From contig CANTAL010000002.1 in the NCBI GenBank assembly GCA_947650365.1, forward strand, positions 2,983,501 to 3,047,500: a DNA stretch of 64,000 nt, in the 5' to 3' direction. Under the pieces are notes generated by a model. That model worked only from the letters and a program-made list of their open reading frames with translations, ran no database searches and was not told where the DNA came from. Numbering within the stretch: the stretch's first letter is position 1; each line of letters begins with the position of its first letter. The stretch is from Chamaelirium japonicum. Its lineage: Eukaryota; Streptophyta; Magnoliopsida; Liliales; Melanthiaceae. Shown piece by piece: positions 22,639-38,300 of this stretch. Made by a program: the position numbers and the translations under genes.

Positions 22639-24367
22639 TAATTCATTCGTACGATCCATTCTAATTCATTCGTACGATTCATTCTAATTCAATCCATTCT
22701 AATTCATTCGTACGATCCATTCTTACTCATTCGTACGATCCATTCTAATTCATTCGCACGAATGAATCCATTCTAATTCTTTTGTATGACCAATTCTAAT
22801 TCATTCGCATGAATATATCCATTCTAATTCATTCGTACGATCCATTCTATCTCATTCGTACAATCCATTCTATTTCATTCGTACGATCTATTCTAATTCA
22901 TTCGCACGATCCATTCTAATTCATTCGCATGATCCATTCTAATTCATTCGTACGATCGATTCTAATTCATTCGTACGATCCATTCTAATTCAGTCATACG
23001 ATCCATTCTAATTCATTCGCATAATCTATTCTAATTCATTTGTACGAATGAATTCATTCGTACGATCCATTCTAATTCCTTCGTACGATCCATATTCTAA
23101 TTCATTCGTACGATCCATTCTAATTCATTCGCACGATCCATTCTAATTCATTCATACGATCCATTCTAATTCATTCGTACGATCCATTCTAATTCATTCG
23201 CACAATCTATTCTAATTCATTCGTACTATGATTCATTCTAATTCATTCGTACGATTCATTCTAATTCAATCCATTCTAATTCCTTCGTACGATCCATTCT
23301 AATTCATTCGTACGATCCATTCTAATTCATTCGCACGATCCATTCTAATTCATTCGTACGATCCATTCTATTTCATTCATACGATCCATTCTAATTCATT
23401 CATACGATCCATTCTAATTCATTCGCACGATCCATTCTAATTCATTCGCATGATCCATTCAAATTCATTCGTACGATCGATTCTAATTCATTCATACGAT
23501 CCATTCTAATTCATTCGCACGAATGTATCCATTCTAATTCATTCATACGATCCATTCTAATTCATTCATACGATCCATCCTAATTCATTCGCACGAATGT
23601 ATCCATTCTAATTCATTCGTACAATCCATTCTATTTCATTCGTACGATCCATTCTTACTCATTCGTACGATCCATTCGTATCCATTCTAATTCATTCGTA
23701 CGATCTATTCTAATTCATTCGTACGATCCATTCTAATTCATTAATACGATCCAATCTAATTCATTCATACGATCCATTCTAATTCATTCGTACGATCCAT
23801 TCTTATTCATTCGCACGATCCATTCTAATTCATTCACACGATCCATTCTAATTCATTCATACGATCCATTCTAATTCATTCGTACGATCTATTCTAAATC
23901 ATTCATACGATCCATTCTAATTCATTCATATGATCCATTCTAATTCATTCGTACGGTATGATTCATTCTAATTCAGTCGTACGATTCATTCTAATTCAAT
24001 CTATTCTAATTCATTCGTACGATCCATTCTATTTCATTCGTACGATCCATTCTAATTCATTCATACGATCCATTCTAATCCATTCGTACGATCCATTCTA
24101 ATTCATTCGTACAATCCATTCTAATTCATTCGCACGATCCATTCGCATTCACTCAAACGATCCATTCTAATTCATTCATATGATCCATTCTAATTCATTC
24201 GCACGAATGTATCCATTCTAATTCATTCGTACGATCCATTCTAATTCATTTGTACGAATGTATCCACTCTAATTCATTCATACGATCCATTCTAATTCAT
24301 TCGCACGAATGTATCCATTCCAATTCATTCGTACGATCAATTCTAATTCATTCGCACGATCTATTCG
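22639..24367 (-). repeat. Reverse satellite block right of the island
   Basis: 1.7 kb of reverse monomers. The left flank of the island is forward, so the island sits exactly at an orientation change. GTACGGTATGATTC occurs near 23955. The block ends near 24368 at CTATTCGAGAATGG. Confidence 0.9.
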
Positions 24368-25049
24368 AGAATGGATCGTATTAATGAATTAGAATGGATC
24401 GTGCGAATGAATTAGAATAGATCGCACGAATGAGTAAGAATGGATCGTGCGAATGAATTAGAATGGATCATATGAATGAATTAGAATGGATCGTATGAAT
24501 GAATTAGAATGGATCGTACGAATGAATTCGAATGGATCGTACGTATGAATTAGAATGGATCGTTTGAGTGAATGCGAATGGATCGTGCAAATGAATTAGA
24601 ATGGATTGTACGAATGAATTAGAATGGATCGTACGAATGAATTAGAATGGATACATTCGTGCGAATCCATTCTATTTCATTCGTACGATCCATTCTAATT
24701 CATTCGCACGATCCATTCTAATTCATTCATACGATCCATTCTAATTCATTCGTACGATCCATTCTAATTCATTCGTGCGAATGAATTAGAATGGATCATA
24801 CGAATGAGTAAGAATGGATCGTACGAATGAAATAGAATGGATTGTACGAATGAATTAGAATGGATCGTACGAATGAATTAGAATAGATTGTATGAATGAA
24901 TTAGAATGGATACATTCGTGCGAATGAATTAGAATGGATCGTACGAATGAATTAGAATAGATCGTGTGAATGAATTAGAATGGATCGTACGAATGAATTA
25001 GAATAGATTGTGCGAATGAATTAGAATGGATGGTATGAATGAATTAGAT
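24368..25049. repeat. Mixed satellite zone
   Basis: Forward 24368-24666, reverse 24667-24774, forward 24775-25049. The edge at 24667 is J1 with a TTTGAGTGAATGCG monomer about 95 bp before it. The edge at 25050 is atypical (GATTATGATCC). Confidence 0.87.
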
Positions 25050-28000
25050 TATGATCCATTTTATTTCATTCGTATGATCCATTCTAATTCCTTCGTACAA
25101 TCTAATTCATTCATACGATCCATTCTAATTCATTCGCACGAATGTATCCATTCAAATTCATTCGTACGATCCATTCTAATTCATTCGCACGATCCATTCT
25201 AATTCATTCGTACGATCCATTCTAATTCATTTATACGATCCAATCAAATTCATTCATACAATCCAATTTAATTCATTTGCACGAATTTATCCATTCTAAT
25301 TCATTCGTACGATCCATTCTAATTCATTCGCACAATCTATTCTAATTCATTCGCACAATCTATTCTAATTCATTCGTACGATCCATTCGAATTCATTCGT
25401 ACGATCCATTCTAATTCATTCGTACGATTCATTCTAATTCAATCCATTCTAATTCATTCGTACGATCCATTCTTACTCATTCGTACGATCCATTCTAATT
25501 CATTCGCACGAATGAATCCATTCTAATTCATTCGTATGATCCATTCTAATTCATTCGCATGAATGTATCCATTCTAATTCATTCGTACGATCCATTCTAA
25601 TTCATTCATACGATCCATTCTAATTCATTCGCACGAATGTATCCATTCTAATTCATTCGTACGATCCATTCTAATTCATTCGTACGATCCATTCTTACTC
25701 ATTCGTACGATCCATTCTAATTCATTCATACGATCCAATCTAATTCATTCATATGATCCATTCTAATTCATTCGCACAATCTATTCTAATTCATTCATAC
25801 GATCCATTCTAATTTATTCGCACGATCCATTCTAATTCATTCATACGATCCATTCTAATTCATTCATATGATCCATTCTAATTCGTTCGCACGATCCATT
25901 CTTACTCATTCGTACGATCCATTCTAATTCATTCGTACTATCCATTCTAATTCATTCATACGATCCATTCTATTTCATTCGTACGATCCATTCTTACTCA
26001 TTCGTACGATCCATTCTAGTTCATTTGCACGAAGGTATCCATTCTAATTCCTTCGTACGATCCATTCTAATTCCTTCGTACGATCCATTCTAATTCATTC
26101 GTACAATCCATTCTAATTCATTCGTATGATCCATTCTAATTCATTCGCACGATCCATTCTAATTCATTCGCACGATCCATTCTAATTCATTAGCACGATC
26201 CATTCTAATTCATTCGTACGATCCATTCTAATTCATTTATACGATCCAATCTTATTCATTCATACGATCCATTCTAATTCTTTCGCACGAATGTATCCAT
26301 TCTAATTCATTCTAATTCAATCCATTCTAATTCATTCGTACGATCCATTCTAATTCATTCGTACAATCCATTTTAATTCATTCGGACGATCCATTCGCAT
26401 TCACTCAAACGATCCATTCTAATTCATTCATATGATCCATTCTAATTCATTCGCACGAATGTATCCATTCTAATTCATTCGTACGATCCATTCTGATTTA
26501 TTTGTACGAATGTATCCACTCTAATTCATTCATACGATCCATTCTAATTCATTCGCACGAATGTATCCATTCCAATTCATTCGTACGATCCATTCTAATT
26601 CATTCGCATAATCTATTCTAATTCATTTGTACGATAAATTCTAATTCATTAGCATGATCCATTCTAATTCATTCGTACTATCCATTCTAATTCCTTCGTA
26701 CGATCCATTCTAATTCCTTCGTATCCATTCTAATTCACTCATACGATCCATTCTAATTCATTCATACGATCCATTCTTATTCATTCGCATGAATGTATCC
26801 ATTCTAATTCATTCGTATGATCCATTCTAATTCATTTGCACAATCTATTCTAATTCATTCGTGCGAATGAATCCATTCTAATTCCTTCGTATGATCCATT
26901 CTAATTCATTCGCATGAATGTATCCATTCTAATTCATTCGTACGATCCATTCTATCTCATTCGTACAATCCATTCTATTTCATTCGTACGATCTATTCTA
27001 ATTCATTCGCACGATCCATTCTAATTCATTCGCATGATCCATTCTAATTCATTCGTACGATCGATTCTAATTCATTTATACGATCCATTCTAATTCATTC
27101 GCACGAATGTATCCATTCTAATTCATTCGTACGATCTATTCTAATTCATTCGCATGATCCATTCTAATTCATTCATACGATCCATTCTATTTCATTCGTA
27201 CGATCAATTCTTACTCATTCGTACGATCCATCGTAATTCATTTGCACGAAGGTATCCATTCTAATTCCTTCGTACTATCCATTCTAATTCCTTCGTACGA
27301 TCCATTTTAATTCCTTCGTAAGATCCATTCTAAGTCATTCGTACGATCCATTCTAATTCATTCGTACGATCCATTCTAATTCCTTCGTATGATCCATTCT
27401 AATTCATTCGTACGGTATGATTCATTCTAATTCATTCGTACGATTCATTCTAATTCAATCCATTCTAATACATTCGTACGATCCATTCTAATTCATTCGT
27501 ACGATTCATTCTAATTCATTCATACGATTCATTCTAATTCAATCCATTCTAATTCATTCGTACGATCCATTCTTACTCATTCGTATGATCCATTCTAATT
27601 CATTCGCACGAATGAATCCATTCTAATTCATTCGTATGATCCATTCTAATTCATTCGCATGAATGTATCCATTCCAATTCATTCGTACGATCCATTCTAA
27701 TTCATTCGCACAATCTATTCTAATTCATTCGTACGATCCATTCTAATTCATTCGCACAATCTATTCTAATTCATTAGTACGATCCATTCTAATTCATTCG
27801 TACAATCCATTCTAATTCATTAGCACGATCCAAATTCATTTATCCGTACGATCTATTCTATTTCATTCGTACGATCCATTCTTATCACACGATCCATTCT
27901 AATTCATTCGCATGATCCATTCTCCATTCTAATTCCTTCGTACGATCCATTCTAATTCCTTCGTATCCATTCAAATTCACTCATACGATCCATTCTAATT

Positions 28001-28565
28001 CATTCATACGATCCATTCTAATTCATTCGCATGAATGTATCCATTCTAATTCATTCGTACGATCCATTCTAATTCATTCGCACAATCTATTCTAATTCAT
28101 TCGTACGATCCATTCTAATTCATTCGCACGATCCATTCGTATCCATTCTAATTCATTCGTACGATTCATTCGTACGATCCATTCTAATTCATTCGTACGA
28201 TCCATTCTAATTCATTCGCACAATCTATTCTAATTCATTCGTACGATCCATTCTAATTCATTCGCACGATCCATTCGTATCCATTCTAATTCATTCGTAC
28301 GATCCATTCGTACGATCCATTCTAATTCATTCGTACGATCCATTTGTATCCATTCTAATTCATTCGTACGATCTATTCAAATTCATTCGTACGATCCATT
28401 CTAATTCATTAATACGATCCAATTTAATTCATTCATACGATCCATTCTAATTCATTCGTACGATCCATTCTAATTCATTCGCACGATCCATTCTAATTCA
28501 TTCGCACGATCCATTCTAATTCATTCATACGATCCATTCTAATTCATTCGTACGATCCATTCTAA
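25050..28565 (-). repeat. Longest reverse satellite block
   Basis: 3.5 kb of reverse monomers with reverse images of the ordered series (CGAAGGTATCC at 26031 and 27249; GTACGGTATGATTC near 27413). Around 28110-28340 several monomers are shortened to CCATTCGTATCC or CCATTCGTACGATCC, a local expansion of truncated units. Confidence 0.9.
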
Positions 28566-30004
28566 TGGATAAATTCGTGCGAATGAATTAGAATGGATCG
28601 TATGAATGAATTAGATTGGATCGTATGCATGAATTAGAATGGATCGTGCGAATGAATTAGAATGGATCGTACGAATGAATTAGAATGGATACATTCGTGC
28701 GAAAGAATTAGAATGGATCGTACGAATGAATTAGAATGGATCGTATGAATGAATTAGAATGGATCGTGCGAATGAATTAGAATGGATACGAATGGATCGT
28801 ACGAATGAGTAAGAATGGATCGTACGAATGAAATAGAATGGATTGTACGAATGAATTAGAATGGATACATTCGTGCGAATGAATTAGGATGGATCGTATG
28901 AATGAATTAGAATATATTGTGCGAATGAATTAGAATGGATCGTACGAATGAATTAGAATGGATACATTCATGCGAATGAATTAGAATGGATCGTATGAAT
29001 GAATTAGAATGGATCGTATGAGTGAATTAGAATGGATATGAAGGAATTAGAATGGATCGTATGAATGAATTAGAATCGATCGTACGAATGAATTAGAATG
29101 GATCATGCGAATGAATTAGAATGGATCGAGCGAACGAATCAGAATGGATCGTACGAATGAAATAGAATGGATTGTACGAATGAGATAGAATGGATCGTAC
29201 GAATGAATTAGAATGGATAATTCATGCGAATGAATTAGAATGGATCATACGAATGAATTAGAATGGATTCATTCGTGCGAATGAATTAGAATGGATCGTA
29301 CGAATGAGTAAGAATGGATCGTACGAATGAATTAGAATGGATTGAATTAGAATGAATCGTACGAATGAATTAGAATGGATTGTACGAATGAATTAGAATG
29401 GATCGTACAAATGAATTAGAATGGATTGAATTAGAATGAATCGTACGAATGAATTAGAATGAATCATACCGTACGAATGAATTAGAATGGATCATACGAA
29501 GGAATTAGAATTGATCGTGCGAATAAATTAGAATGGAACGTATGAATGAATTAGAATAGATTGTGCGAATGGATTAGAATGGATCATATGATTGAGTAAG
29601 AATGGATTGTACGAATGAAATAGAATAGATCGTACGAATGAAATAGAATAGATCGTACGAATGAATTAGAATTGATCGTACGAATGAATTAGAATAGATT
29701 GTGCGAATGAATTAGAATGGATCGTACGAATGAATTGGAATGGATACATTCGTGCGAATGAATTAGAAAGTATCGTATGAATGAATTAGAGTCGATACAT
29801 TCGTATAAATGAATTAGAATGGATCGTACGAATTAATTAGAATGGATACATTCGTGCGAATGAATTAGAATGGATCATATGAATGAATTAGAATGGATCG
29901 TTTGAGTGAATGCGAATGGATCGTGCGAATGAATTAGAATGGATTGTACGAATGAATTAGAATGGATCGTACGAATGAATTAGAATGGATACATTCATGC
30001 GAAT
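28566..30004 (+). repeat. Forward satellite block
   Basis: 1.4 kb of forward monomers with a CATACCGTACG monomer near 29467. It ends in a J1 switch (29990-30020), preceded by the TTTGAGTGAATGCG monomer near 29900. Confidence 0.9.
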
Positions 30005-33000
30005 CCATTCTATTTCATTCGTACGATCCATTCTAATTCATTCATACGATCCATTCTAATTCATTCGTACGATCCATTCTAATTCATTCGTACGATCCAT
30101 TCTAATTCATTCGCACAATCTATTCTAATTCATTCGTACGATCCATTCTAATTCATTCGCACGATCCATTCTAATTCATTCATACGATCCATTCTATTTC
30201 ACTCAAACGATCCATTCTAATTCATTCATATGATCCATTCTAATTCTTTTGCACGAATATATCCATTCTAATTCATTCGTTCGATCCATTCTATTTCATT
30301 CGTACGATCCATTCTAATTCATTCGCACGATCCATTCTAATTCATGCATACGATGAGTAAGAATGGATCGTACGAATGAATTAGAATGGATTGAATTAGA
30401 ATGAATCGTACGAATGAATTAGAATGGATACATTCGTGCAAAAGAATTAGAATGGATCATATGAATGAATTAGAATGGATCGTTTGAGTGAAATAGAATG
30501 GATCGTATGAATGAATTAGAATGGATCGTGCGAATGAATTAGAATGGATCGTACGAATGAATTAGAATAGATTGTGCGAATGAATTAGAATGGATCGTAC
30601 GAATGAATTAGAATGGATCGTACGAATGAATTAGAATGGATCGTATGAGTGAAGTAGAATGGATCGTACGAATGAATTAGAATGGATCGTACGAAGGAAT
30701 TAGAATGGATCGTACGAAGGAATTAGAATGGATCATGCTAATGAATTAGATCGTGCGAATGAATTAGAATGGATCGTACGAATGAATTAGAATGGATCGT
30801 ACGAAGGAATTAGAATGGATCGTACGAAGGAATTAGAATGGATCGTACGAAGGAATTAGAATGGATCGTACGAAGTAGAATGGATCGTACGAATGAATTA
30901 GAATGGATCGTACGAAGGAATTAGAATGGATCGTACGAAGGAATTAGAATGGATCATGCTAATGAATTAGATTATGCGAATGAATTAGAATGGATCGTAC
31001 GAATGAATTAGAATGGATCGTACGAATGAATTAGAATGGATCGTACGAAGGAATTAGAATGGATCATGCTAATGAATTAGATTGTGCGAATGAATTAGAA
31101 TAGATTGTGCGAATGAATTAGAATGGATCGTACGAATGAATTAGAATGGATCGTACGAATGAATTAGAATGGATACATTCGTGAGAATGAATTAGAATGG
31201 ATCATATGAATGAATTAGAATGGATTGTTTGAGTGAATGCGAATGGATCGTTCAAATGAATTAGAATGGATTGTACGAATGAATTAGAATGGATCGAATG
31301 AATTAGAATGGATCGTACGAATGAAATAGAATGGATCGTACGAATGAATTGGAATGGATACATTCGTACGAATGAATTAGAACGGATCGTATGAATGAAT
31401 TAGAGTGGCTACAGTCATACAAATGAATTAGAATGGATCGTGCGAATGAAATAGAATGGATCGTGCGAATGAATTAGAATGGATCGTACGAATGAATTTG
31501 AATGGATCGTTTGAATAAATTAGATTGGATCGTATTAATGAATTAGAATGGATCGTGCGAATGAATTAGAATGGATCGTACGAATGAATTAGAATGGATC
31601 GTACGAATGACTTAGAATGGATCGTTTGAATGAAATAGAATGGATCATGCGAATGAATTAGAATGGATTGAATTAGAATGAATCGTACGAATGAGTAAGA
31701 ATGGATCCATTCTATTTCATTCGTACGATCTATTCTAATTCATTCATACGATCCTTTCTAATTCATTCGCACGATCCATTCTAATTCATTAATATGATCC
31801 AATCTAATTCATTCATACGATCCATTCTAATTCATTCGTACGATCCATTCTAATTCATTCGCACGATCCATTCTAATTCATTCGTACAATCCATTCTAAT
31901 TCATTCGCACGATCCATTCGCATTCACTCAAACGATCCATTCTAATTCATTCGTACGATCCATTCTAATTCATTTGTATGATCTATTCTAATTCATTCGT
32001 ACGATCTATTCTAATTCATTCGTACGATTCATTCTTATTCAATCCATTCTAATTCATTCGTACGATCCATTCTTACTCATTCGTACGATCCATTCTAATT
32101 CATTCGCACGAATGAATCCATTCTAATTCATCCGTACGATCCATTCTAATTCATTCGCACAATCTATTCTAATTCATTCGAACGATCCATTCTAAGTCAT
32201 TCGTACGATCCATTCTAATTCATTCGTACGATCCATTCTAATTCATTCGCACGATCCATTCTATTTCATTCGTACGATCCATTCTAATTCATTCGCACGA
32301 ATGTATCCATTCCAATTCATTCGTACGATCCATTCTAATTCATTCGCACAATCTATTCTAATTCATTCGTACGATCAATTCTAATTCATTCGCACGTATC
32401 CATTCTAATTCATTCATACGATCCTCTACAATCCATTCTAATTCATTCGGACGATCCATTCTTACTCATTCGTACGATCCATTCTATCTCATTCGTACGA
32501 TCCATTCTAATTCATTCGAATTCAATCCATTCTAATTCATTCACACAATCCATTCTAATTCATTCGTACGATCCACTCACATACGAATAAATTAGAATGA
32601 ATTAGAATGGATTGTATGAATAAATTAGAATGGATCGTATGAATGAATTAGAATGGATCGTGCGAATGAATTAGAATGGATCGGGCGAATGAATTAGAAT
32701 TTGGATCGTACGAAGGAATTAGAATGGATCGTACGAATGAATTCGAATGTATCCTTTCTAATTCATTCGTACGATCCATTCTAATTCCTTCGTACGATCC
32801 ATTCTAATTCATTCGTACGATCCATTCTAATTCATTCGCACGATCCATTCTAATTCATTCGTACGATCCATTCTATTTCATTCATACGATCCATTCTAAT
32901 TCATTCATACGATCTATTCTAATTCTTTCGCACGAATGTATCCATTCTAATTCATTCGTACGATCCATTCTAATTCATTCGCACGATCCATTCTAATTCA

Positions 33001-33202
33001 TTCTTACAATCCATTCTAATTCTTTTGCACGAATGTATCCATTCTAATTCATTCGTTCGATCCATTCTAATTCATTTGTACGATCCATTCTAATTCATTC
33101 GCACGATCCATTCTAATTCATGCATACGATCCAATCTAATTCATTCATACGATCCATTCTAATTCATTCGCACGAATATATCCATTCTAATTCATTCGTA
33201 CA
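30005..33202. repeat. Mixed satellite zone, module M copy 2
   Basis: Reverse 30005-30354, forward 30355-31704, reverse 31705-32580, forward 32581-32747, reverse 32748-33202. A GAAGGAATTAG-rich stretch at 30680-31080 contains several locally duplicated units. Module M copy 2 starts at ATCCTTTC 32751 and turns at TCGTACATGT 33196, exactly the 445-bp spacing of copy 1. The switch at about 32580 shares ACTCACATACGAATAAATTAG with the K1 flank. Confidence 0.87.
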
Positions 33203-33884
33203 TGTATGAATGAATTAGAATGGATCGTACGAATGAATTAGAGTTGATACATTCGTGCGAATGAATTAGAATGGATCGTACGAATGAATTAGATTGTATC
33301 GTATGAATGAATTATAATGGATCATGCGAATGAAAAAGAATAGATCATACGAATGAATTAGAATGGATCGTACGAATGAATTAGAATGGATACATTCGTG
33401 CAAAAGAATTAGAATGGATTGTATGAATGAATTAGAATGGATCGTGCGAATGAATTAGAATGGATACATTCGTGCGAATGAATTAGAATGGATCGTATGA
33501 ATGAATTAGATTGGATCGTATGAATGAATTAGAATGGATCGTGCGAATAAATTAGAATGGATCGTACGAATGAATAAGAATGGATCGTTTGAATGAATTA
33601 GAATGGATCATACTTATGAATTAGAATGGGTCATACGAATGAAATAGAATGGATCGTACGAAGGAATTAGAAAGGATCGTACAAACGAATTAGAATGGAT
33701 CGTATGAATGAAATAGAATAGATCGTACGAATGAATTAGAATGGATCGTATGAATGAATTAGATGGATCGTATGAATGAATTAGAATGGATTGTACGAAT
33801 GAAATAGATTAGATCGTACGAATGAATTAGAATGGATCGTGCGAATGAATTAGAATGGGTCGTACGAATGAATTAGAATGGATA
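33203..33884 (+). repeat. Forward satellite block
   Basis: Continuation of module M copy 2 for about 210 bp, up to the GTGCAAAAG monomer at 33396, followed by diverged monomers. It ends at an atypical switch (ATACACGATCCAGATCC). Confidence 0.88.
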
Positions 33885-35389
33885 CACGATCCAGATCCAT
33901 TCTAATTCATTCGCACAATCTATTCTAATTCATTCGTAGGATCCATTCTAATTCATTACTACGATCCATTCTAATTCATTCATACGATCCATTCTAATTC
34001 ATTCGTACGATCCATTCTAATTCATTCGCACGATCCATTCTAATTCATTCATACGATCCATTCTAATTCATTCGTACGATCTATTCTATTTCATTCGTAC
34101 AATCCATTCTTACTCAATCGTATGATCCATTCTAATCCATTCGCACAATCTATTCTAATTCATTCGTACGATCCGTTCTATTTCATTCGTACGATCCATT
34201 CTAATTCATACGATCCATTCTATTTCATTCATACGATCCATTTTAATTTATTCGCACGATCCATTCTAATTCATTCATACAATCCATTCTTACTCATTCG
34301 TACGATCCATTCTAATTCATTCGCACGATCCATTCTAATTCATCCGTACGATCCATTCTATTTCATTCGTACGATCCGTTCTAATTCATTCGCATAATCT
34401 ATTCTAATTCATTCGTACGATCCATTCTAATTCATTCGCACGATCCATTCTAATTCATTCATACGATCCATTCTATTTCATTCGTACGATCCATTCTTAC
34501 TCATTCGTACGATCCATTCTAATTCATTTGCACGAAGGTATCCATTCTAATTCATTCGTACTATCCATTCTAATTCCTTCGTACGATCCATTCTAATTCC
34601 TTCGTACGATCCATTCTAATTCATTCGTACGATCCATTCTAATTCATTTGTACGATCCATTCTAATTCCTTCGTATGATCCATTCTAATTCATTCGTACG
34701 GTATGATTCATTCTAATTCATTCGTACGATTCATTCTAATTCAATCCATTCTAATTCATTCGTACGATCCATTCTAATTCATTCGTACGATCCAGTCTAA
34801 TTCATTCGTACGATTCATTCTAATTCAATCATACGATCCATTCTAATTCATTCGCACAATCTATTCTAATTCATTCGTACGATCCATTCTAATTCATTCG
34901 TACGATCCATTCTAATTCATTCATACGATTCATTCTATTTCCTTCGTACGGTATGATTCATTCTAATTCATTCGTACGATCCATTCTAATTCATTCGTAC
35001 GATCCATTCTAATTCATTCGTACGATTCATTCTAATTCAATCCATTCTAATTCATTCGTACGATCCATTCTTACTCATTCGTACGATCCATTCTAATTCA
35101 TTCGCACGAATGAATCCATTCTAATTCATTCGTATGATCCATTCTAATTCATTCGCATGAATGTATCCATTCTAATTCATTCGTACGATCCATTCTAATT
35201 CATTCATATGATCCATTCTAATTCATCCGTATGATCCATTCTAATTCATTCGCACGAATGTATCCATTCTAATTCATTCGTACGATCCATTCTAATTCAT
35301 TCGCACAATCTATTCTAATTCATTCATACGATCCATTCTAATTTATTCGCACGATCCATTCTAACTCATTCATACGATCCATTATAATT
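33885..35389 (-). repeat. Reverse satellite block
   Basis: 1.5 kb of reverse monomers, with GTACGGTATGATTC near 34698 and 34948 (a local 250-bp duplication) and CGAAGGTATCC near 34532. Confidence 0.9.
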
Positions 35390-38300
35390 CGTAGAATGGA
35401 TCGTACGAATGAATTAGAATGGATACATTCGTGCGAATGAATTAGAATGGATTGTACGAATAAATTAGAATGGATCGTACGAATGAATTAGAATATGGAT
35501 CGTACGAAGGAATTAGAATGGATCGTACGTATGAATTAGAATGGATCGTGCGAATGAATTAGAATGGATCGTATGAATGAATTAGAGTAGATACATTCGT
35601 ACGAAGGAATTAGAATGGATCGTACGAATGAATTAGAATGGATTATATGAATGAATTAGAATGGATCGTACGAATGAATTATAATGGATCATGCGAATGA
35701 ATTAGAATAGATCATACGAATGAATTAGAATGGATCGTACGAATGAATTAGAATGCATACATTCGTGCAAAAGAATTAGAATGGATTGTATGAATGAATT
35801 AGAATGGATCGTGCGAATGAATTAGAATGGATACATTCGTGCGAATGAATTAGAATGGATCGTGTGAATGAATTAGATTGGATCGTATGAATGAATTAGA
35901 ATGGATCGTATGAATAAATTAGAATCGATCATACGAATGAATTAGAATGGATCGTACGAATGAAATAGAATGGATTGTACGAATGAGAAAATGGATCGTA
36001 CGAATGAATTAGAATGGATTCATTCGTGCGAATGAATTAGAATGGATCGTACGAATGACTAAGAATGGATCGTACGAATAAATTAGAATGAATCGTACGA
36101 ATGAATTAGAATGGATCGTACGAATGAATTAGAATGGATTGAATTAGAATGAATCGTACGAATGAATTAGAATGAATCATACCGTACGAATGAATTAGAA
36201 TGGATCATACGAAGGAATTACAATGGATCGTACGAATGAATTAGAATGGATCGTACGAATGAATTAGAATGGATCGTACGAAGGATTTAGAATGGATCCT
36301 ACGAAGGAATTAGAATGGATAGTACGAATGAATTAGAATGGATACCTTCGTGCAAATGAATTAGAATGGATCGTACGAATGAGTAAGAATGGATCGTACG
36401 AATGAAATAGAATGGATCGTATGAATGAATTAGAATGGATCGTGCGAATGAATTAGAATGGATCGTATGAATGAATTAGAATAGATTGTGCGAATGAATT
36501 AGAATGGATCATACGAATGAATTAGAATGGATCGTACGAATGAATTAGAATAGATTGTGCGAATGAATTAGAATAGATTGTGCGAATGAATTAGAATGAA
36601 TCATACTGTACGAATGAATTAGAATGGATCATACAAAGGAATTAGAATGGATCGTACGAATGATTTAGAATGGATCGTACGAATGAACTAGAATGGATCG
36701 TACGAAGGAATTAGAATGGATCGTACGAAGGAATTAGAATGAATCATACTGTACGAATGAATTAGAATGGATCATACAAAGGAATTAGAATGGATCGTAC
36801 GAATGAATTAGAATGGATCGTACGAATGAACTAGAATGGATCGTACGAAGGAATTAGAATGGATCGTACGAAGGAATTAGAATGGATAGTACGAATGAAT
36901 TAGAATGGATACCTTCGTGCAAATGAATTAGAATGGATCGTACGAATGAGTAAGAATGGATCGTACGAATGAAATAGAATGGATCGTATGAATGAATTAG
37001 AATGGATCGTGCGAATGAATTAGAATGGATCGTACAAATGAATTAGAATAGATCGTACGAATGAATTAGAATGGATCGTACGAATGAATTAGAATGGATC
37101 GTATGAATGAATTAGAATGGATCGTGCGAATGAATTAGAATGGATCGTATGAATGAATTAGAATATGGATCATACGAAGGAATTAGAATGGATCATACGA
37201 ATGAATTAGAATGGATCGTACGAATGAATTAGAATGGATCGTACGAATGAATTAGAATGTATCGTATGAATGAATTAGAATGGATCGTATGAATGAATTA
37301 GAATGGATCGTGCGAATAAATTAGAATGGATCGTATGAATGAATTAGAATAGATTGTGCGAATGAAATAGAATGGATTGTACGAATGAGATAGAATGGAT
37401 CGTACAAATGAATTAGAATGGATACATTCATGCTAATGAATTAGAATGGATCATACGAATGAATTAGAATGGATTCATTCGTGCGAATGAATTAGAATGG
37501 ATCGTACAAATGAGTAAGAATGGATCGTACAAATGAATTAGAATGGATTGAATTAGAATGAATCGTACGAATGAATTAGAATGGATCGTACGAATGAATT
37601 AGAATGGATCGTACGAATGAATTAGAATGGATTGAATTAGAATGAATCGTACGAATGAATTAGAATGAATCATACCGTACGAATGAATTAGAATGGATCA
37701 TACGAAGGAATTAGAATGGATCGTACGAATGAATTAGAATGGATCGTACGAAGGAATTAGAATGGATCGTACGAAGGAATTAGAATGGATAGTACGAATG
37801 AATTAGAATGGATACCTTCGTGCAAATGAATTAGAATGGATCGTACGAATGAGTAAGAATGGATCGTACGAATGAAATAGAATGGATCATATGAATGAAT
37901 TAGAATGGATCGTGCGAATGAATTAGAATGGATTGTACGAATGAATTAGAATAGATTGTGCGAATGATTTAGAATGGATCGTACGAATGAATTAGAATGG
38001 ATCGTACGAATGAATTAGAATGGATCGTGCGAATGAATTAGAATGGATCGTGCGAATGAATTAGAATGGATCGTACGAATGAATTAGAATATGGATCATA
38101 CGAAGGAATTAGAATTGATCGTACGAATGAATTAGAATGGATCGTACGAATGAATTAGAATGGATCGTATGAATAAATTAGAATGGATCGTACGAATGAA
38201 TTAGAATGGATCGTATGAATGAATTAGAATGGATCGTATGAATGAATTAGAATAGATCGTGCGAATAAATTAGAATGGATCGTATGAATGAATTAGAATA

